DNA of 64,000 nt. It comes from JANSXG01 sp024743075. Its GTDB lineage: Bacteria; Planctomycetota; Phycisphaerae; Phycisphaerales; UBA1924. Positions within the stretch are counted from its first letter, which is position 1; each line of letters opens with the position of its first letter. The stretch spans positions 744,001-808,000 of the forward strand of contig CP159477.1 in assembly GCA_042140185.1 (NCBI GenBank). The letters are read 5' to 3'. Position numbers and translations under genes: made by a program. Shown here one piece after another: positions 19,741-29,173 of this stretch. The notes under the pieces are model-generated. The model ran no database searches, was not told the origin of the DNA, and saw nothing but the letters and a program-made list of their open reading frames with translations.

Positions 19741-20316
19741 ATGCCCAAATGCGACATGTGCGACAACGAGGCCACCGTTCACGAAGTGATCGTGCGCAAC
19801 GGTCAGCGGATCGAGCGCCACCTCTGCGAGGACCACGCGAAAGAAGCGGGGGTGTTCACCTCCCAGTCCTTCTCCGCCGCCGGACAGGTCGTCAAGAAAG
19901 TGGTCATGTCGCAGAGCGGGCTGGCCGAGCAGGCCCAGTCTTCTCGGTCCTCCTGCCCGGAGTGCGGGTTGTCGTTCGCCGAGTTCCGCCAGGACGGCCT
20001 CCTCGGCTGCGCCAAGTGCTACCAGGCGTTCGCCGACAAACTTGTCTCGCTCCTGCGTCGAGCGCACGACGGCGGCGATCATCATGTGGGTAAGGTCCCC
20101 AAGCGGGCCGGCACCTGCTTCGCCAAGCAGGAGCGCCTGACCGCTCTCCGCAAACAGCTCAAGGAATGCGTCGATCTCGAGCAGTACGAGAAAGCGGCAT
20201 CCATCCGCGACGAGATCGCCGAGATCGAGTCCGCCCCGGCCGAACGGCTCCACCGCTCCGACTCGGGCGAGCCCGCCCCGAGCCATCGGTCGTCCGAAGA
20301 AGGCGAGGGCGACTGA
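19741..20316 (+). CDS. mcsA: McsA-like zinc-finger/UVR protein
   Basis: A 191-residue protein starting MPKCDMCDNEATVHE. It has two Cys zinc-finger pairs (CDMC with HLCEDH, and CPECG with CAKCY) and a C-terminal UVR coiled motif (ALRKQLKECVDLEQYEKAAS). This is the architecture of McsA, the activator of the protein arginine kinase McsB. Its stop overlaps the mcsB start (TGATG), so the pair is translationally coupled as in Bacillus. In Firmicutes the pair marks proteins for ClpCP and controls CtsR; no ctsR or clpC lies in this window. A longer in-frame start upstream at 19660 lacks support. Confidence 0.93.
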   Translation: MPKCDMCDNEATVHEVIVRNGQRIERHLCEDHAKEAGVFTSQSFSAAGQVVKKVVMSQSGLAEQAQSSRSSCPECGLSFAEFRQDGLLGCAKCYQAFADKLVSLLRRAHDGGDHHVGKVPKRAGTCFAKQERLTALRKQLKECVDLEQYEKAASIRDEIAEIESAPAERLHRSDSGEPAPSHRSSEEGEGD

Positions 20317-21386
20317 TGGAGCAGTACCAACCGCCTGATCGCACCTCATGGCTCACGCACGATGGCTCCGACACCGATGTGGTCGTCACATCGCGCGTCC
20401 GACTAGCCCGAAACGTCGCCGGCATCCCGTTCGTGAGCCGCTGTGTCCCCACCGACCTGCGCGGCGTCATGGAACTGGCAGAGCAGAGTCTCCTCCGCGA
20501 GAGCATCGCCCCCGGCATGACCTGGGTGCCGCTGCACCAGCTGTCCCAGCTCGATCGCCAGGTCCTCGTCGAGCGTCACCTCATCTCCGGACAGCACGCC
20601 AAGGGTGAACTGCCACGCGCCGTCGCCATCAGCAACCCGGACGAGTCGCTCTCCGTGATGGTCAACGAAGAGGACCACCTCCGCATCCAGATCATCCGCC
20701 CCGGCCTCGCCCTGCAGGACGCCTTCAAGCGGATCGACGCCGTCGATGACGACATCGAATCGCGCATCGACTACGCCTACCACCCGCAATTCGGCTACCT
20801 GACAGCCTGCCCGACCAATGTCGGGACCGGTATCCGCCTTTCGGTGATGCTCCACCTGCCCGGTCTGAAACTCGCCAACGAGATCGAGAAGGTTCGGCGG
20901 GCCGCACAGGCGATGTCTCTGGCCGTCCGAGGGATCTACGGCGAGGGTTCCGAGGCCTCGGGCGACATGTACCAGATCTCCAACCAGACCACCCTCGGTA
21001 AATCCGAGCACGATCTGCTCGACCAGTTCGAGAACCAGATTATCCCGCAGGTGATCGAGTACGAGCGTGTCGCCCGGCGCAGCTTGCTGGAGAAGCGCCG
21101 CGTTTTTCTCGAAGATCATGTCTACCGGGCTCTCGGCGTCCTTCGCAACGCCCGTCTGCTCAAGGCCGATGAGGCCCTCGCCCTCATCAGCCACGTCCGG
21201 CTCGGCGTCGCGCTGGGCCTGATCGAGGATGTGCCGGTCCGCACGCTCAACGAACTGATCCTCGTTTCTCAGCCGGGGCACCTCCAGCGGACCATCGGGC
21301 GCGAGATGGACCAGGCCGAACGACGCATCCAGCGGGCGTCGCTGGTCCGCGAGCGGTTGGCCCCCGCCCGTCCCGACAGGGCGTAG
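20316..21386 (+). CDS. mcsB: protein arginine kinase McsB
   Basis: A 356-residue phosphagen-kinase-fold enzyme: VVVTSRVRLARNVAG (nucleotide-binding Arg residues), VMVNEEDHLRIQI (catalytic NEED loop), YLTACPTNVGTGIRLSVMLH (with the Cys typical of the family) and ISNQTTLGKSE. The length matches bacterial McsB, and the lack of the N-terminal guanidino-substrate domain separates it from creatine or arginine kinases. It phosphorylates arginine residues in proteins, which marks them for Clp proteolysis. Coupled to mcsA by a TGATG overlap. Its presence outside Firmicutes is known but less studied. Confidence 0.95.
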   Translation: MEQYQPPDRTSWLTHDGSDTDVVVTSRVRLARNVAGIPFVSRCVPTDLRGVMELAEQSLLRESIAPGMTWVPLHQLSQLDRQVLVERHLISGQHAKGELPRAVAISNPDESLSVMVNEEDHLRIQIIRPGLALQDAFKRIDAVDDDIESRIDYAYHPQFGYLTACPTNVGTGIRLSVMLHLPGLKLANEIEKVRRAAQAMSLAVRGIYGEGSEASGDMYQISNQTTLGKSEHDLLDQFENQIIPQVIEYERVARRSLLEKRRVFLEDHVYRALGVLRNARLLKADEALALISHVRLGVALGLIEDVPVRTLNELILVSQPGHLQRTIGREMDQAERRIQRASLVRERLAPARPDRA

Positions 21387-21532
21387 GCAGAAATCTCTTG
21401 CCCGCCCGCGGCCGGCCAGCGATGCTGGTGCCTGACGTGACGGACGACCATCCCAATCCATCGGATTCGGTTCCATCGACAGACCGCTTCATTTGGCCGC
21501 CTCGCGCGGTCGAAGTCGAAGGGGCTCTGACG

Positions 21533-22318
21533 ATGGACGCGTCCGCGAACGACGCTCCGGCGGGCAAGCCGCGGACGAGCCATCTTCGGGACCTGCTCGT
21601 CGGCGCGGAGCGTGAACTGCTCCGTCCGGTGGTCGAGCCCATCGAGCGCCAGATCACTGATCTCGGCTGGTCACGCGACTCGCTCGATGCCTACTGCCAA
21701 CGCTGCGGGCGTTCCATCGGTCCCCACGAGGAAGACGAGTTCGGCTGCGCCGGCTGTCGTGAGACTGCTCTCACGTTTGACCGAGCCGTCCGCCTCGGCG
21801 AGTACTCCACCCCGCTCGATCGGTGGATCTGGTGCCTGAAGTTCCGGCAGATCCGCAGCTTCGGCGTCCGGCTCGGGACCGAACTCGGCCAAGCGCTGCG
21901 GGAAGCGGGGGCCCTGCACAGCCCACCACCGGGCGGGGTCGTCGTTCAGGCGGTCCCGACCAGTTTCCGGCGTCGATGGTCACGAGGCATCGACCACGCC
22001 TCCGTCCTCGCCCACGCCTGTGCAGAAGAAATCGGAGTGCCCTGCGTGCGGCTCCTGCGCCGGACCCACCGGCGCAGCCAGCGATCGGTGGCGGCATCGG
22101 ATCGCTGGGCCAACGCGCAGGGAAGCGTTCGCCTCACCAAAGCGGGCCAGCGGCACCTGATCGGCCGCCGAGTGATCGTGATCGACGATGTGATGACCAG
22201 CGGTGCCACTGCTCGGGCCGTTGCCCTGGCCCTGAAGGGGCAACCGGATGCCCGATTCCGCCCGGCGCCATGGGGAGCGTCCGAGGTTTGGAGCGCAGTC
22301 GTCGCGTCGGCTGAGTAG
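21533..22318 (+). CDS. comF: ComF-family phosphoribosyltransferase-like protein
   Basis: A 261-residue protein with an N-terminal zinc-ribbon (CQRCGRSIGPHEEDEFGCAG has the four Cys spaced as in ComF), a central region with LKFRQIRSFGVRLG, and a C-terminal phosphoribosyltransferase domain with the PRPP loop VIVIDDVMTSGATARAVA. ComF is linked to DNA uptake in competent bacteria; the exact reaction is not established. The ATG at 21533 follows GAAGGGG; an in-frame ATG at 21422 would add 37 residues without a clear ribosome-binding site. It is the last gene before the 16S rRNA promoter. Confidence 0.88.
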   Translation: MDASANDAPAGKPRTSHLRDLLVGAERELLRPVVEPIERQITDLGWSRDSLDAYCQRCGRSIGPHEEDEFGCAGCRETALTFDRAVRLGEYSTPLDRWIWCLKFRQIRSFGVRLGTELGQALREAGALHSPPPGGVVVQAVPTSFRRRWSRGIDHASVLAHACAEEIGVPCVRLLRRTHRRSQRSVAASDRWANAQGSVRLTKAGQRHLIGRRVIVIDDVMTSGATARAVALALKGQPDARFRPAPWGASEVWSAVVASAE

Positions 22319-22450
22319 GATCAAGACGCTCGGAGTGATCTGTGGAAAAGTGAGATCGTGATTCTGGGGTCCAAAACGCCGATTTCTCGGGGTTTCTGGC
22401 GACACGGAAACGAAATCCGCAGGAAATCTTCAAGCGCGAACCTCTACCCG

Positions 22451-22478
22451 TTGACACCAACTTGGAGGTTGATACAAT
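22451..22478 (+). promoter_or_regulatory. rRNA promoter, sigma70 type
   Basis: A consensus -35 box TTGACA (22451-22456) and a near-consensus -10 box TACAAT (22473-22478) are separated by 16 bases. It lies about 430 bases before the mature 16S 5' end, right after the comF gene, and precedes the boxA element. It is one of the strongest sigma70-like matches noticed in the window, as expected for an rRNA gene. Confidence 0.8.
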
Positions 22479-22555
22479 TTCGGACCCCCATGAGCGAGCC
22501 GCACGGCTGGCTCAACGGGTATCTGCACGCCTCGCCGGACGGCTTGGTACGCAGG

Positions 22556-22575
22556 GCTTCTTTGAAAAGTGAACA
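22556..22575 (+). promoter_or_regulatory. boxA-like rRNA antitermination element
   Basis: GCTTCTTTGAAAAGTGAACA closely resembles the boxA elements of bacterial rRNA leaders (consensus around TTCTTTGAAAACT), bound by NusB/S10 to prevent Rho termination in untranslated RNA. It lies about 80 bases after the -10 box and overlaps the first base pairs of the long-range leader-trailer stem. Confidence 0.7.
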
Positions 22576-22585
22576 GTTGGTGAAC
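22571..22585 (+). repeat. left arm of pre-16S leader-trailer stem
   Basis: GAACAGTTGGTGAAC here is the exact reverse complement of 24567-24581. In the transcript the two 15-base arms can pair and loop out the whole 16S rRNA, as in RNase III processing stems of rRNA precursors. The match stops on both sides at 15 bases. The arm lies 325 bases before the mature 5' end. Confidence 0.75.
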
Positions 22586-22910
22586 CGCGAGAATGTGCGG
22601 CTCAGTCTAGGTTTTCGAGACCTAAAGCCCGTAGCTGGGTTGGCTGAGTCGAACAGCTGCATCTGAGTGCTTCACAGCCTCAGTTGCTTCTCATAGGTTC
22701 CTCGAAAATTCATGCCATTCGGTCAATCGACCGGGTGGCGCCCTATTGAGTAAAGATTCTCTCCCGCGTCTAGCCGACGCGGGGGCACCCGAGACTGGCT
22801 TGACCGTCAGGATCGGGTGGGACCGGCGCCCTGCGAACGCAGGGCGGGTTGTCCAGGACTGGCCCTTTATTTGAAGCGATCGCCGGCTTGCCGGCGTAAG
22901 CAATAAATTT
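22586..22910 (+). other. 16S rRNA 5' leader, no gene
   Basis: No protein gene is supported here. The leader holds several short hairpins: CCCGCGTC/GACGCGGG (22763-22770 with 22776-22783), CGCCCTGC/GCAGGGCG (22827-22834 with 22839-22846) and CGCCGG/CCGGCG (22881-22886 with 22891-22896), the last only 14 bases before the mature 5' end. They may guide processing. Short reading frames here are Arg/Pro-rich noise. Confidence 0.6.
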
Positions 22911-24410
<1,500 letters not shown>

Positions 24411-24566
24411 GATACCTTAGACCGACCGGTGCCTCGGACAAAATGTCCTTGGACGGAGAGAGATCTCCAGTCGGATCCCGTCAGCTCATTCTCGTCCGCA
24501 CTCTTCCTCGGAAGAAACCGCACTGAAAAGGTGCTGCGGATAGCCGGTCGGCGACGACCGATGAAA

Positions 24567-24581
24567 GTTCACCAACTGTTC
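24567..24581 (+). repeat. right arm of pre-16S leader-trailer stem
   Basis: GTTCACCAACTGTTC is the reverse complement of 22571-22585 and lies 162 bases after the 16S 3' end, just before the terminator. The trailer between (24405-24566) contains a small hairpin CTAAGG-GATA-CCTTAG at 24405-24420 and no gene. Confidence 0.75.
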
Positions 24582-24595
24582 TCTGAATAACGACA

Positions 24596-24628
24596 CCGCA
24601 CCGGTTCTCCCGGTGCGGTTGTCTTTTT
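24596..24628 (+). terminator. intrinsic terminator of the 16S unit
   Basis: A perfect 9-bp stem CCGCACCGG/CCGGTGCGG (24596-24604 with 24610-24618), a five-base loop and the T-rich tract TTGTCTTTTT. It ends the 16S transcript with no 23S gene attached. Confidence 0.9.
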
Positions 24629-24662
24629 GGAACTCGAACGCGTCGCACAGCCGGGCGCTCGC

Positions 24663-25367
24663 TCACGGCAGCAGCAACTCCGGCGTCCACGACGACGCGT
24701 CCCGCGGCAGCTCCTCCACCGACTTGGCATCGCGGATGTCGAAAGCCCCGACCCGCGTCCGCACCAAGCCCGTCAACATCCCACCGGTCCCCAACGCGAC
24801 GCCGAGGTCCCGAGCGATGGAACGGATGTACGTCCCCTTGCCGCACTCGATGGTCAGTGTCAGCGACGGCCAGTCATACGCTTCGATCTCGACGGAATCG
24901 ACACGCACCAACTTTGTCCGTGTCTGAAACTCCTCGCCGGCCCGAGCCAGCTTGTACGCCCGCTTCCCATCGATCTTGACCGCGCTGTACCGAGGCGGAG
25001 CCTGCTGAACCACGCCGATGAACCGCTCGCCGAGCACGCGTTGGATCGTCTCGAGAGCGACGGGGTGATCGACCCCAACGACAGTTCGCTCGCCCTCGGC
25101 GTCATCGGTTGTGCTGAACGCAGAGAGATCAACCTCCGCTCGGTATGCCTTCGTGTCGTCCATGAAGCTCGGGATCCGCTTGGTCGCTTTGCCCAGGCAG
25201 ACGACGAGCACTCCGGTCGCGAGCGGATCGAGCGTGCCCGCGTGCCCAACTTTCGCTCCTCCGCTGAGCCGACGCACGAGGTCGCAGACCTTCGCGCTCG
25301 ACCATCCCAGCGGCTTGTCTATGTGAAGCACGCCGTTGAGGTCCGGGCGTTTGTTGCGAATTCCCAT
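24663..25367 (-). CDS. truB: tRNA pseudouridine(55) synthase TruB
   Basis: A 234-residue enzyme that makes pseudouridine 55 in the T-loop of tRNAs. It starts GVLHIDKPLGWSSAKV, has the catalytic motif GHAGTLDPLATGVL (Asp in TLDPLA), QAPPRYSAVKIDGKRAYKLA, and GTYIRSIARDLGVALG. The C-terminal PUA domain is short or absent, as in the shorter TruB group. It faces the 16S terminator and is divergent from the nearby tRNA-Ser gene, which is itself a substrate. Confidence 0.95.
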   Translation of the reverse strand: MGIRNKRPDLNGVLHIDKPLGWSSAKVCDLVRRLSGGAKVGHAGTLDPLATGVLVVCLGKATKRIPSFMDDTKAYRAEVDLSAFSTTDDAEGERTVVGVDHPVALETIQRVLGERFIGVVQQAPPRYSAVKIDGKRAYKLARAGEEFQTRTKLVRVDSVEIEAYDWPSLTLTIECGKGTYIRSIARDLGVALGTGGMLTGLVRTRVGAFDIRDAKSVEELPRDASSWTPELLLP

Positions 25368-25477
25368 TGGCGGCAGTCTATCGACCCGCCAACTCTCTAA
25401 GTGTCACCACGCCACGCCCGAAATCGTTAGACTGTCCGACCCGCTCGGGATCGGTTCCGGCCGATCCTGATCTACCC

Positions 25478-25566
25478 GGAGAGGTGTCCGAGCGGCTGAA
25501 GGAGCACGGCTGGAATCCGTGTAGTCGGGGTAACCCGGCTCGGGGGTTCGAATCCCCCCCTCTCCG
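25478..25566 (+). tRNA. tRNA-Ser (GGA)
   Basis: An 89-base class II tRNA. The acceptor stem GGAGAGG (25478-25484) pairs with CCTCTCC (25559-25565), with discriminator G at 25566. The anticodon loop reads CTGGAAT with anticodon GGA. A long variable arm (TAGTCGGGGTAACCCGGCT region) and the T-loop GGTTCGAATC are present. CCA is not encoded. Confidence 0.96.
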
Positions 25567-25578
25567 CTTCAATCGCGG

Positions 25579-25606
25579 AATCGCCCCGCACGGTTGCGGG
25601 GCGATT
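25579..25606 (+). terminator. hairpin after tRNA-Ser, probable terminator
   Basis: A perfect 12-bp stem AATCGCCCCGCA/TGCGGGGCGATT with a four-base loop CGGT, 12 bases after the tRNA. The following tract (TTCCGTTTC) is only moderately T-rich, so termination strength is uncertain. Confidence 0.65.
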
Positions 25607-25656
25607 TCCGTTTCTGGGGTTCTGCGTCCCACTTTCGGCTGACAAAGGGCTTTTCG

Positions 25657-25698
25657 CCCTGTTTCCGAAACATTGCTTGCATTGTTTCGGAAACAGGG
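25657..25698 (+). promoter_or_regulatory. double-dyad operator upstream of the HTH gene
   Basis: Two 16-base arms, 25657-25672 and 25683-25698, are exact reverse complements separated by ten bases. Each arm holds its own dyad of form TGTTTC-S-GAAACA (TGTTTCCGAAACA and TGTTTCGGAAACA). So there are two near-identical operator-like sites, 12 bases before the GTG start at 25711. An autoregulatory site for the encoded HTH protein is the simplest reading. Confidence 0.65.
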
Positions 25699-25710
25699 TA
25701 CGGTGGGTTC

Positions 25711-26961
25711 GTGCCCCGACCCGTTCAATCCCGCAACGCGGCTTCCGACGCCTTCGCCCGCGACACCGTTGAGACGGTCGCGGTCGCCCGAGACGCGTAC
25801 AGCAAGATCATCGAGATGAAGAGCCCCGGGTCCCGTGCGGTTTCCGCGGTCGCGGACACGCTCGGCATCCATCGCAAGCTCGCGTGGCAGTTGATTAAGG
25901 TCGCATACAGCGACGACCCGTTCGTCGCGGCCAAGCACATGCCCTCGGCACGGAGCATCGAGGCGCTTTCCAAAGCCGCGAAGAAGCGGGGCGTCGATGT
26001 CGCCCTCCTCGACGCCATCCGCAGCGCGAGCGATCGCTTCCAGGCGCTGATGAGCGTGCACGCCGCCGACAAGGTCGAGTTCGAAATGCTCATCGACTCG
26101 CACTGCGCCGACCAGGATCAGCGCGACGACGAACGCTGGCGTCAGCAGTCCTACGAGGGCAATTCGTATACTTGGGGCGCCCACTGCACCACGCTGCTCG
26201 CCCTGAGCATCCTGGCACCATCCAGGGTGCGGGACCGCCACTTCGACATGGCTCAGATCCGTGGCCTGATGGGTTTCCGTCAGACCCGCCCCGGCGTGCG
26301 CTGGGTAGTGAACCAGTCCGTCGCGGTCGACGACGAAAAACGCCCGGAGTCCGGGCTGCGTCGTGAGGCCCTCGACCCGGAGGCCGCCGGCAAGCACAAC
26401 GGCGTCCCGGTGCTTCCCGAGTACTGTTCTGACCCGGTCCCCGAACTCGCGCGAACGCCCTTGCCCGACGGCATGATGCAGGACGAGTTCGTCTCCGCCG
26501 AGGTCGGGCTTCAAGGCGAGCGGACGCTCGTCACCGCCGAAGTGCTCCGCGATGTCGCGCCGACTCATGCCACGGAGCAGGACAAGACCGCGCACTTCGG
26601 CAGCGCGATACGCACCCCGACCGAAACGCTGCACTTCGACATGTTCGTGCGCGCCGGGCTGTTCGGCGATGTGAACCGTGAACTCTGCGTGTTCTCGGAT
26701 GTCGCTTCGTCGATCGCCTTCGCCGAGTCGGACGAACTCCGTGTCGGCGATTCGATCAGCCGGCTTGGTCGCGGCCTCTCGATGGTTCACGCGCCCGACC
26801 TGCCGGGCTACCAGCATCTGGCGAGCGACATATTCGAGCGTTTGTCGCTCGACCCAAGCGACTACGAACTGTACCGGATCCGCATCCCGTACCCGCCGTT
26901 CCCGGCGACGGTGATGCTGCGCCACCCGCTATTGCCCAAGGACCAAATCGAACCGCTGTGA
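25711..26961 (+). CDS. conserved hypothetical protein with N-terminal HTH-like region
   Basis: A 416-residue protein not assigned to a named family. GTG at 25711 is chosen because the longer frame would run through the operator dyads. Residues about 15-75 look like a helix-turn-helix (SRAVSAVADTLGIHRKLAWQLIKVAY). The middle (about 110-180) is helical with several His and Trp (WGAHCTTLLALSIL). The C-terminal half is mixed alpha/beta. A tempting model is a transcription regulator with a ligand-binding or enzymatic C-terminal domain, controlled by the two TGTTTC-S-GAAACA sites just upstream. No neighbour in the same direction within 68 bases except the PEP-CTERM-like gene. Function unknown. Confidence 0.75.
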   Translation: MPRPVQSRNAASDAFARDTVETVAVARDAYSKIIEMKSPGSRAVSAVADTLGIHRKLAWQLIKVAYSDDPFVAAKHMPSARSIEALSKAAKKRGVDVALLDAIRSASDRFQALMSVHAADKVEFEMLIDSHCADQDQRDDERWRQQSYEGNSYTWGAHCTTLLALSILAPSRVRDRHFDMAQIRGLMGFRQTRPGVRWVVNQSVAVDDEKRPESGLRREALDPEAAGKHNGVPVLPEYCSDPVPELARTPLPDGMMQDEFVSAEVGLQGERTLVTAEVLRDVAPTHATEQDKTAHFGSAIRTPTETLHFDMFVRAGLFGDVNRELCVFSDVASSIAFAESDELRVGDSISRLGRGLSMVHAPDLPGYQHLASDIFERLSLDPSDYELYRIRIPYPPFPATVMLRHPLLPKDQIEPL

Positions 26962-27029
26962 AGTGCCTGTATGGCCCGCGGTTCCCGACTTTGAGTGTGT
27001 ACCTCCTCTTTGTACTGGAAGGAATTGAG

Positions 27030-27716
27030 ATGAAGATTGCAATCGCCATCACGGCGCTCGCGGGCGCCTGCGGAGCGGCCCTCGCTGGTCCCGTCGTCAG
27101 CGACTACGAAGACCTCGACGAAGGCTTCTACGGCACCGAATTCAACCACAACGGCGTGACCTACCGGAACGTCAACAACCAGGCCGGCTTCTACCCCGAC
27201 GGTGAAGCGTTCGAGGCGGGTGATCTCAGCGGCGAGGTTGTCATCGAGAACGCGGGCCTGCTCTACAACGACTTCCCCGAGTTCGGCAGCCCCGTGAACG
27301 CGATGACCTTCGGCGGCGTGCTGGTTCCGGGCGAGAACCTCTCGATCGGTGCGCTCTCGACGGTCACGATGGACCTCGACACGCCCGCGAACGCCGCTTC
27401 GGTGGAGCTGGCGTACTACGAGAACGGCCCCTGGGGCGGTATCGTCTACCAGTTCGATGCCCTGTTGAACGGTCAGGTCGTCGCGTCGGAATCGTTCGTG
27501 ATCGCCGGCGCCGACGGACGCGACAACATCGCGTTCCACACCTTCAACATCGACGGCGTCGAGTTCGATTCCCTGAATCTCTACGCGACGCTCAATGGCG
27601 AGTTCACCGCCCCGCGCGGCATGATCGACAACCTCTCGATCACACCGATCCCGGCCCCGGCTTCGCTGGTTGCGTTCGCCGGCCTCGCCGGCATGGCCGC
27701 CCGCCGTCGACGCTGA
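27030..27716 (+). CDS. exported protein with PEP-CTERM-like tail
   Basis: A 228-residue exported protein. The ATG follows GGAAGGAATTGAG, a strong ribosome-binding site; a signal peptide spans about residues 1-17 (MKIAIAITALAGACGAA). The mature part is beta-rich and resembles a carbohydrate-binding or jelly-roll fold, with no firm family. The C-terminus has the sorting-tail form: PIPAPAS, a hydrophobic helix, then Arg4. PEP-CTERM tails are recognised by exosortases; here Pro-Ala-Pro replaces Pro-Glu-Pro. Three other genes in the window have the same kind of tail. A terminator follows 38 bases later. Confidence 0.88.
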   Translation: MKIAIAITALAGACGAALAGPVVSDYEDLDEGFYGTEFNHNGVTYRNVNNQAGFYPDGEAFEAGDLSGEVVIENAGLLYNDFPEFGSPVNAMTFGGVLVPGENLSIGALSTVTMDLDTPANAASVELAYYENGPWGGIVYQFDALLNGQVVASESFVIAGADGRDNIAFHTFNIDGVEFDSLNLYATLNGEFTAPRGMIDNLSITPIPAPASLVAFAGLAGMAARRRR

Positions 27717-27754
27717 CCCCCGAGCGATCGGGCCGTCCTCCCGGCCCGATCTCT

Positions 27755-27794
27755 GCAGGCAGCCGCGTTTGTTCGACGCGGCTGTCTGCGTTTT
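27755..27794 (+). terminator. intrinsic terminator
   Basis: A 13-bp stem (27755-27767 with 27777-27789, one G-U pair) with a nine-base loop, followed by GTTTT. It ends the PEP-CTERM-like gene. A second GC-rich hairpin (GATCGGGCCG/CGGCCCGATC type) precedes it at about 27726-27751. Confidence 0.8.
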
Positions 27795-27917
27795 GACTGT
27801 GATGGTTCAGTCATACAAATTCAACCGATTTGGCTTGGCACCAGACCAACCGCCAGCGATGCCATCGACTGATACGATGAACGCGGCACCATCGAGTATC
27901 GGATTGAAGGACGCTTC

Positions 27918-28360
27918 ATGTTTGGCTGCACCACAGACAAAGCGAACGACAAAGGCAACTCCGTCGGGCCACTCGTCCTGCTCGTCGGCCACTGCGGCTT
28001 CGACTCGGGGGGCCTTGAGCGAGCGGTCCGCAACGCGGCTCCCGATGCCCGCGTCGAGGGCGTGAACAGCCGCAAGGCCCTCGAAGAGAACCTCGGCGAG
28101 GCGGCGCTGTTGCTGGTCAATCGCAAACTCGACGGCTCGTTCGGCGTGCCGATGGGCGAGCACGGCGACGGCATTGAACTCGTGCGAGAACTCGCGACGA
28201 ACGATGACGCTCCAGCGTGCATCGTCATCAGCAACTTCCCCGAAGCGCAGCAGGCCGCCGAAAAAGCGGGGCGCTCCCGGGCTTCGGCAAGAAGGATGTC
28301 AGGTCTGAGTCAGCGGCGCAGTCGATCCGGTCCGCACTCGGTCTTGGACAGCCGGGATGA
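27918..28360 (+). CDS. receiver-like protein lacking the phospho-acceptor Asp, one frameshift
   Basis: After repair the product is 147 residues. VGPLVLLVGHCGFDSGGLERA starts a response-regulator-like fold (beta1 at VLLVGH), LLLVNRKLDGSFG sits at the beta3 phospho-site and ACIVISNFPEAQQAAEKAG at beta4. Asn stands where the acceptor Asp is expected, so this looks like a pseudo-receiver. The frame breaks in the G4 run at 28268-28271; one extra G gives ALPGFGKKDVRSESAAQSIR and a stop at 28358-28360. Without repair the frame runs on for another 500 bases as noise antisense to the next gene. It overlaps the convergent membrane-protein gene by 62 bases. Confidence 0.65.
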
Positions 28361-29173
28361 TCCAGTCGGCTTCGAGATCGTCAGGCAGGTAGTCCCGAAG
28401 CTCCTGAAGCAGCTGTTCGCATCGGGCCTTTCGGCGCTTCGACCGGGAGGCCCCCAGCATCGGCGTGTTGGACAGTGCCGACCGTACGGTCCAACGCCAG
28501 CCAGATCGAAACTCACCCTCGACCGTTTCCCACATGTCGCCGGCTGCTGCGAGTCGATCGAACTCTTGGCGTCGTTGCTCTCTGGCCTCGTGGAGATAGT
28601 CGTCGAGGTCGGGTTGCTCACCGAGATCGACCGACTGCCGCACAGAGAGTGCCCAAGCGACGGCCACCAACTCGATCGCGCTGTTCCGCGCGGGCGCACG
28701 ATGGTGGTCGTGTCGTTGGGCAGGTCGCCGGCCGGGCACATGAGTGTGAACTCGCTCGTCGTCGCGACCACCGTCGGCTTCCGGGCCGACCGGGTGTGCA
28801 CCTCGATGTGCTTCCACGACTTGACCTTCGGCGCTGCGGGGATGGTGTTCCGGATGTAGGTCACCATCAGGTCTGTTCCCGGAACCTGCCAGCACGAGAA
28901 CAGCAGGCGAATCGGGTCATCGCACGATTCGATCTCCGCAACGAACCGTAGCCCGGCGCGCGTGGCTTCCTCGTGGCACCCGAGGAGGAACTCAACCTCG
29001 CCGGGGTCCTCGACCGAATCGGGATCCACTTCGAATATCGAGACCGTGTCTCGGGGCGTTCGCAGCTTGCTCGTAACGCGGAAGATGCGGATCACGCATA
29101 TGGCGTTGACGACAACGATTGCCACGACGATGAGCAGCCCGAACGCCGCGAGATACGCGAGGATCAGTTTCAA
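28299..29173 (-). CDS. membrane-anchored hypothetical protein, one frameshift
   Basis: After repair, 291 residues. TTG at 29173 overlaps the thiolase stop (TTGA), so translation is probably coupled; a longer ORF upstream would run into the thiolase. The N-terminus is a membrane helix (LKLILAYLAAFGLLIVVAIV), followed by a soluble domain of unknown family. The break lies near the CC at 28686-28687 (minus-strand GG). One extra base joins VRPRG to NSAIELVAVAWALSVRQSV and leads to a helical C-terminus. No function is proposed. Confidence 0.6.

Noticed and set aside
28360..28859. Extension of the pseudo-receiver frame to 313 residues
   Set aside because: The part after 28271 is out of the natural frame and antisense to the membrane-protein gene; one added G gives a sensible end at 28360.
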